Assembly: GCA_000697355.1 (NCBI GenBank) | Contig: JNEN01001227.1 | Location: 62,001 to 126,000, forward strand | Direction: 5' to 3' | Source of the DNA: Syncephalastrum monosporum B8922 | Taxonomy: Eukaryota > Mucoromycota > Mucoromycetes > Mucorales > Syncephalastraceae | DNA: 64,000 nucleotides | Part shown: positions 58,997 through 64,000 of the stretch, piece after piece | How positions within the stretch are numbered: the stretch's first letter is position 1 | Layout: the number at the start of each line of letters is the position of its first letter | Program-made: the position numbers and the translations under genes | The notes under the pieces: generated by a model | The model's database searches: none | What the model was told of the DNA's origin: nothing | The model's input: the letters and a program-made list of their open reading frames with translations, nothing else

Positions 58997-59430
58997 GGAC
59001 ATAGATTGTATACTACTGCACCTTTTACCATCATTTTTTTCTCGCTCCTATGCTATTGCACCGTTAACATAAACTGCAAAGCCCTATGTAAAGCATGATG
59101 TCCCTTCATACCTTCACACGGCGGAGCTCGATTTTTTATAAATGCCAAAAGACTGCTCTTGCGAGCCAGATGCGCGGATTACATTAAACCATATTTTCCC
59201 GCCGTTTTTCATCGAGGGGCCGCGTGCGGGCCATGCAAAAACTGTTTCATATTCCGGTACTGGGTGGAATTAGGTCTTGATTAGACCATGCCATGGATGC
59301 GACGCAATGCATCTCGGTTCATTTTTTTCCCAAACATTGGTTCACTATATATTCGCGTCCTAGCTTTTCCCACCCAGTTTTTCGTTTTCATTTTTTTTTT
59401 CTCCTAGCTCTCCGCTTTTTAACTTTACCC
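58997..59430. other. Spacer before the lyase gene
   Basis: 3' end of the carrier gene and promoter of the lyase-like gene. Pyrimidine-rich just before 59431. Nothing further recognised. Confidence 0.5.
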
Positions 59431-61015
59431 ATGTCGTCGCTCATCGACTCCCACATATTCAAAGACATTTTTGGCTCAGCGCCGATGCGAGGTAAAGTCA
59501 TGGCCATTGTACATAAAGCAGACGCTTTCGTCTCACTTTTGATATGCAACCGGGAACAAAAGAGATATGGTCGGATCGTAGCCGAACGGCGTATTACTTG
59601 CGGTGGGAAGCCGCGCTTGCGCGTGCGCAGGCAAAGCTGGGTATCATTCCTCAGGAAGCCTGCGACGAGATCGTGAAGCAGTGCGACGTGAGCAAAATTG
59701 ACTTTGACAAGCTAAAGGAGCAGACCGAGCTCATTGGCTACCCAGTACTGGGCGTCGTGCAGCAGCTGGTCTCTCTGTGCCAAGACAACCTCGGCGGTTG
59801 GGCCCATTGGGGAGCGACGACGCAGGACGTGACTGATTCGGCGACGGTGCTGGCCATCCGCGACGCGCTGAATCACATTGAGGCGGAGCTCGATGCGATC
59901 ATGGCCAGTGTGGCCCGTTTAGCACAAGAGCATCGGCTCACACCGAGTAAGCCGATTACCATTTAGAGTGCGCTTATACTGACACTGAATTACCTATAGT
60001 GGCGGCCCGCAGCAATCTGCAGCAAGCGGTGCCGATCACTTTCGGGTTTAAGATGGCGCGCTTCCTGGCGACCCTGATGCGGCACAAACAGCGCCTGGTC
60101 GAGATTCGGGAGCGGATTTTGACGCTCGAATTTAGCGGCGCAGCGGGTACGCTGGCGACTTTGGAATCAGACAAGGCGTTGGCGTGTCAGGCTCAGCTGG
60201 CAGAAGAGCTTGGGTTGAAGCAGCCGGAGATTGCATGGCACACAGAGCGAGACCGTATCGCAGAAGTGGGTGCTTTCCTGGGCATCTTGTGTGGGACGCT
60301 CTCAAAGAATGCAACAGATATCAAGGCACGTAAAGGAGTGTGGGCTTGAATATGAAGGTCGGCTGACATGTGTGTATTTAGCTGATGATGCAGACCGAGG
60401 TAGGCGAGGTATCAGAACCGTATGTGCCTCACCGTGGATCGAGCTCGACGATGCCGAACAAATTCAACCCTATCAGCTGTGTTTACATCCATGCGATCGC
60501 GGGAACAGTACGCCAGCAATCGGCTGCACTGATGGACGCCATGGTGGAAGACCATGAGCGGTCGACGGGACCTTGGGAGATCGGTAAGTTCTGATACTAG
60601 TTCGATGTAAAGAAGACTCATCTAGTGCATAGAATGGATTGTCCTACCCGAGGCATTTGTGCTGACTGCAGGTGCACTAGCACAGACCAAGTTTCTGATG
60701 GCAGGTCTTCAGGTGAACGTGGACCGCATGGCGCGTAACCTGACTATCACGAAAGGGCTGGTCGTATCCGAGGCTGTCATGATGGCTCTGGGACCCAAGC
60801 TTGGACGTCAGCGCGCACACGACCTTGTGTATGACTATTGCCGGAAAGCAATCGAGGAAGATACAATGCTTTTCGACGTACTGGTGCAGGACGAGCAAAT
60901 CACCGGTGTGTGTTCCAAAGAAGAACTGGCCAAGCTGTGCAATCCAGCGAATTACCTCGGCCTGAGCGGAGTCATGGTCGACCGTGTGCTCCATTGTTTC
61001 CAAGAGAAGAAATAA
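59431..61015 (+). CDS. Fumarase/aspartase superfamily lyase, CMLE/adenylosuccinate-lyase-like
   Basis: Five exons: 59431-59491, 59563-59946, 60000-60325, 60382-60583 and 60633-61015, 451 residues. The superfamily's three conserved regions are visible: HWGATTQDVTDSATVLAIRD, MAARSNLQQAVPITFG, and the signature loop GSSSTMPNKFNP. The start FGSAPMREIWSDRSRTAYYL and the end LCNPANYLGLSGVMVDRVL match the carboxymuconate cycloisomerase (CMLE) branch better than classical adenylosuccinate lyase. In region 2 relatives of the lyase branch have His (THxQ) and bacterial CMLE is reported to have Trp; here it is Asn. The signature loop also has N and F where PHKRNP is usual. A lyase or cycloisomerase in aromatic or purine catabolism is likely but the substrate is unknown. 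Intron 3 appears to use a GC donor. Confidence 0.82.
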
Positions 61016-63420
61016 GTGCACCAAGAACAATCCAGCGGACTCGCTTTTGTTTGCTGTAGTTGAAACTTGTCGGATATCAATACAAAATATGATAAGGCTC
61101 GGAGGATTCTGTCTGTGAAGCCATGGAGGTCGAAGGTCGAAGTTGTATCAACATGCCACAGACGGTAAAAGTGGACGGACTGAAAATAAGACAAAGCTCG
61201 GTGTTGAAGAAAAAGCCTCGTAAGCTTTGAGTGAGATCCTATTAGAATACGGGTTGAGGGACATAGCGTGAGGAGGCAATCGATGCATTATGCCTGCGCA
61301 AATCAAGGGAGACGCCTTCTTCGGGTATGTGGGACACCCCGCTTAAAAATTTGTGCTCAGTGGGGCAGATAGCTCAATTTTTACGCAGCTTTTGCCCATC
61401 TCTTTACCTTTCGCCAATGGTCACCCGGGAAGCACGATAACCTTTGATGTACACGCCAATTCCATCGACGTTGCGGCCGTCGGTGGAACTTGTCGCCGCA
61501 CATCAAGCTGGCATGGGGCGATTCGTGAAGGCCCAGCTGCCTCAGCAAGTCCATCGGCGGCCGCAGAAGTTTAGGGTGGTAGGCCGTGGCAGCACTGGTG
61601 GCAGACAATGCACTTGTTTGAGCGGTGACGGAGAAGACTGTCCTTGGTACAAGAAGCAAGGGCTTCGCTTTCTCACGTCTCCAGGCCCAGCATTGACAAC
61701 ACATGGCTGGCTTCCACAAGCACGGCGCGTGCAAATGGTCCCCCGCTGTGGTGCCGGTGGTAGGAGAGGTCAATGCAGCAACCCTTTGGCCGACCATTCC
61801 CTTTTTTAAGTCTTTTGTTTTTTGACAACACTGGAGCCCTTGGGTTCAAATAGACCCGGAGGACGACCGGAAACGGTGGGCTACAGGCTCCTCCGACTTG
61901 TTACACGCCATACGCGTCGATTGCTCCGCGCCCTGGCCCCTCCTGGCCGCCGCTGGCGCCTCGGCGTTCTACAACCACAAAAGCTGAGACTCGCGGACAA
62001 CGTTTCATGCGCGCGTGGCGGGTGCGAAAGCCATCGGATTTCATGGAAGCGTCGTCAGTACACGACAAAAACAAAATAGCGCGTCGTGCCCGTCCCCGCC
62101 TCGCTTTTTCAACGCGCGACCTATTATGGACGCAGTCCTTCCCTCGAGAATGACTGGGGTTGTCGCTGTGGTGGTGGTGATCGTCGTCTGCGATCGGTAA
62201 GCACGCTAAAATGCTGGATGTATATTGTATTGACCCAGTTTCTTATGCAGTGGGTCCATTCAGAATCTCCTGTCCCCGCCTCAGTTTCCTTCTGCCTGAT
62301 TCTTCCTGCGTTCGTTGATGTTTTGGGCGGACTGGCATAGGAAGTTGTTTTCCGGGAAAGCACGTACGGCCGTCGATGAGACTTTTCGGTCGTGTGAAGG
62401 AAACACTATGGACCAGATAGTAACGTAACGAAGGATGGTTTCGTCAAGAAAGGACATAAAGGAAACTGTATCTTCCTTCCGACACGTTGTAATTTACTAG
62501 CTATCAAAGTCAAAGGTTGACCATGTAAACGTGGGGGTCTGTTTATGTACAAAACAAGAAATATACTGGGATGTTGTTATCATTGTTATTTTTATTAGAA
62601 AGATTTTCGTGGTTGAACCGCATGCGTAGACAAGCGACGGGGAGGTCGCGCGAAAAGGAATAGCCCGGTTGGATGACAAAAACAATCGACGTATAAGGAG
62701 CTTAACATGGAAAGATGAGGTCATCTTTTTCAAAGTATTGGCGATGCTTGCGTGCAGACCATCTATCTCCTGAAAGAGGCATGCTTTCATACACTGTGCC
62801 TGCTCAAAATTCCAATAATATCTTGCAGATATGTAGTCACGACTTTTTTCTTTTCTGTTTCCTTACGCTACTTGACTATGAAGTCACGTAGTCATTTCAT
62901 AAAATAAAGATATCATGCGTGTAACGAAGCGTTCAGGGCAACAAGAAAAGGCAGGTGCATATCAGGGACAAGAAGCAAGAGACATGGGAAGTAAGTTTGC
63001 ACCCGTTTCCATGCGGCGTGGGTCCTGAAGCTGGAAAGGGGTCGTGTGGGGGAATAAACAAGAGCAAAGGGCAATCAAATCACGCACTCGGATTACCAAA
63101 AACGTCAATGACGTGTAATGTTTATGTGTGTGAATAGTCTTGTTATTAGGGTGCACATATATAATTTTCATGTAAAGATAATAGCAAAATGGACAATACC
63201 AAACCAAAATGTGAAAACGGCATAAATACAATGAAGAAGCAGAAATATGAAGAAAGAAGAGAAAAAGATGTCGGTCTGTAGAAATGAAAAGCGTATGAAA
63301 GTTCATGAATGAAGGGCATAGAGCGAGAAGTGGTGAAAGTGAATGGGAGGGGGCCGTCACAAAACAAGCGGAAATAGTAGCTGAGACGGCGCAAATAATG
63401 TATATAGTTGCTGGAGATCA
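61016..63420. other. 2.4 kb spacer with a GC-rich block of unknown origin
   Basis: AT-rich at both ends, but about 61440-62110 is distinctly GC-richer and has several overlapping open frames of 60-140 codons on both strands. None gives a recognisable protein, and the longest (minus, 61797-61381) is Cys- and Trp-rich without a known motif. It could be a decayed transposon, a degenerate gene or a lineage-specific spliced gene. The region around 62900-63400 next to the ARH gene is AT-rich 3' sequence. Confidence 0.4.
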
Positions 63421-64000
63421 TCAAAGAAGACGGCAGAAGTCTTCGATGCGATCTTCCAGCCATTCCCAACGCTTCAAACCAATGACCCATTCACTCGGCA
63501 GCCGACTGTAACCAATCCGCACGCCTAGCAACGCACCTGCCAAGGCCGCGTTGGTATCTGCCCCACCCCCTTGCATCACGATATCAGACAAGATCTTTTT
63601 GAATGCCTCTGACTCATGACCGATGGGTAAGCTACGTGTAAAGGCGTAGACACCAGCGCCTAGGGATTTAAAGGTAGGATCGGTGGCATGGTCATCGAGC
63701 TGGAGCTGATCGAGGCGAGCGGGATTATAGCAGAGCTCGAGGAGCCGGTTGTAATAGTGCTGGATGCGCTGCGGATTGGTTTCGGGTGTTCGGAAGAGCG
63801 GATCGGCGTTGGGCTCGGTCAGTAGCCGCTTGTTGAGATCGATGACGGCGTGCACCAGCGTCAGGATATGCGAGTCGGTTTTGAGCGTGTCAATGTAGTG
63901 ATTTGGCGGCGCAGGTTTGGCGAGGCCAACGCCGTCAGATGGGGGATGTAATGCTGGGGAAGGAAGAGGCGCGTCGGCTTTGCTTTGTTCGATCTCGAGG
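63421..64000 (-). CDS. ADP-ribosylglycohydrolase family protein, C-terminal part (runs off the right edge)
   Basis: The final exon on the minus strand is open from the window edge to the TGA at 63421, about 193 residues. The active-site signature GGGADTNAALAGALLGVRIGYSRLP carries the paired metal-binding Asp-Thr of the ARH/DraG family, where two Mg2+ ions are coordinated by residues from this motif and an N-terminal motif outside the window. The C-terminus KRWEWLEDRIEDFCRLL is typical of fungal ARH-like proteins. These enzymes remove ADP-ribose from arginine, serine or other acceptors or degrade O-acetyl-ADP-ribose. Only the C-terminal half is here, so start, introns and subclass cannot be judged. 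Confidence 0.88.
   Translation of the reverse strand, partial: LEIEQSKADAPLPSPALHPPSDGVGLAKPAPPNHYIDTLKTDSHILTLVHAVIDLNKRLLTEPNADPLFRTPETNPQRIQHYYNRLLELCYNPARLDQLQLDDHATDPTFKSLGAGVYAFTRSLPIGHESEAFKKILSDIVMQGGGADTNAALAGALLGVRIGYSRLPSEWVIGLKRWEWLEDRIEDFCRLL

Noticed and set aside
61381..61797. Minus-strand frame of 138 codons
   Set aside because: No domain, starts inside the GC-rich block and overlaps equally long frames on the other strand; not strong enough for a gene call.

Overview
The window is nuclear DNA of a filamentous fungus, most likely an early-diverging (Mucoromycota-type) lineage. Genes carry many short GT-AG introns (about 50-70 bases, often with a TAAC-type branch site) and spacers are AT-rich. 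Histones lie in divergent pairs. The gene set is eukaryotic housekeeping, with no bacterial operon, phage, CRISPR or rRNA signal. Lineage is inferred from gene style and remembered protein similarity; no search was run.

Layout. 1.3-3.6 kb: ADCK2-like mitochondrial UbiB-family kinase (+). 4.0-7.2 kb: PX-PH-RhoGAP, Bem3-like (+). 7.9-9.5 kb: RTF1 (-). 10.1-11.5 kb: NOP58 (+). 14.6-17.3 kb: fungal plasma-membrane Na+/H+ antiporter (+). 17.8-20.2 kb: TBC Rab-GAP (-). 20.5-22.1 kb: Rsc7/Swp82-type chromatin-remodelling subunit (-). 22.4-24.3 kb: NFS1 (-). 24.5-27.0 kb: Slm1/2-like PH protein (-). 29.1-36.4 kb: six-gene core histone cluster. 36.7-38.5 kb: RRM-zinc finger-RRM splicing-type protein (-). 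39.0-40.1 kb: alpha-arrestin (-). 40.9-41.5 kb: YCII protein (+). 41.7-42.5 kb: VPS25 (+). 43.3-45.0 kb: Sds3-like subunit (+). 45.7-46.4 kb: cofilin (-). 47.0-50.1 kb: SIN3 (-). 50.6-51.9 kb: metaxin (-). 53.0-54.4 kb: class I PITP (+). 54.8-56.3 kb: unrecognised membrane-anchored protein (-). 57.8-59.0 kb: peroxisomal-type carrier (+). 59.4-61.0 kb: CMLE/adenylosuccinate-lyase-like enzyme (+). 63.4-64.0 kb: C-terminal part of an ADP-ribosylglycohydrolase (-).

The histone cluster is the most striking region. The order is H2B(-)/H2A(+), H4(-)/H3(+), H2A(-)/H2B(+), so two H2A-H2B pairs are mirror images around an H4-H3 pair. The two H2A reading frames look identical in DNA. The two H2B genes are almost identical over the histone fold but have different N-terminal tails, and one of them has an intron exactly where identity begins. 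Each of the three divergent promoters carries one 12-base palindrome of form CGCG-N4-CGCG, and all six genes have a TATA box 67-78 bases before the ATG.

Other threads: SIN3 and an Sds3-like subunit of the same deacetylase complex lie on either side of cofilin. A lyase-superfamily gene has Asn where relatives usually have a catalytic-region His, and one apparent GC-AG intron. Several genes contain extremely small exons (3, 8 and 17 bases). Exon coordinates were worked out by hand from splice signals, reading phase and conserved protein sequence; they should be confirmed with transcript data.
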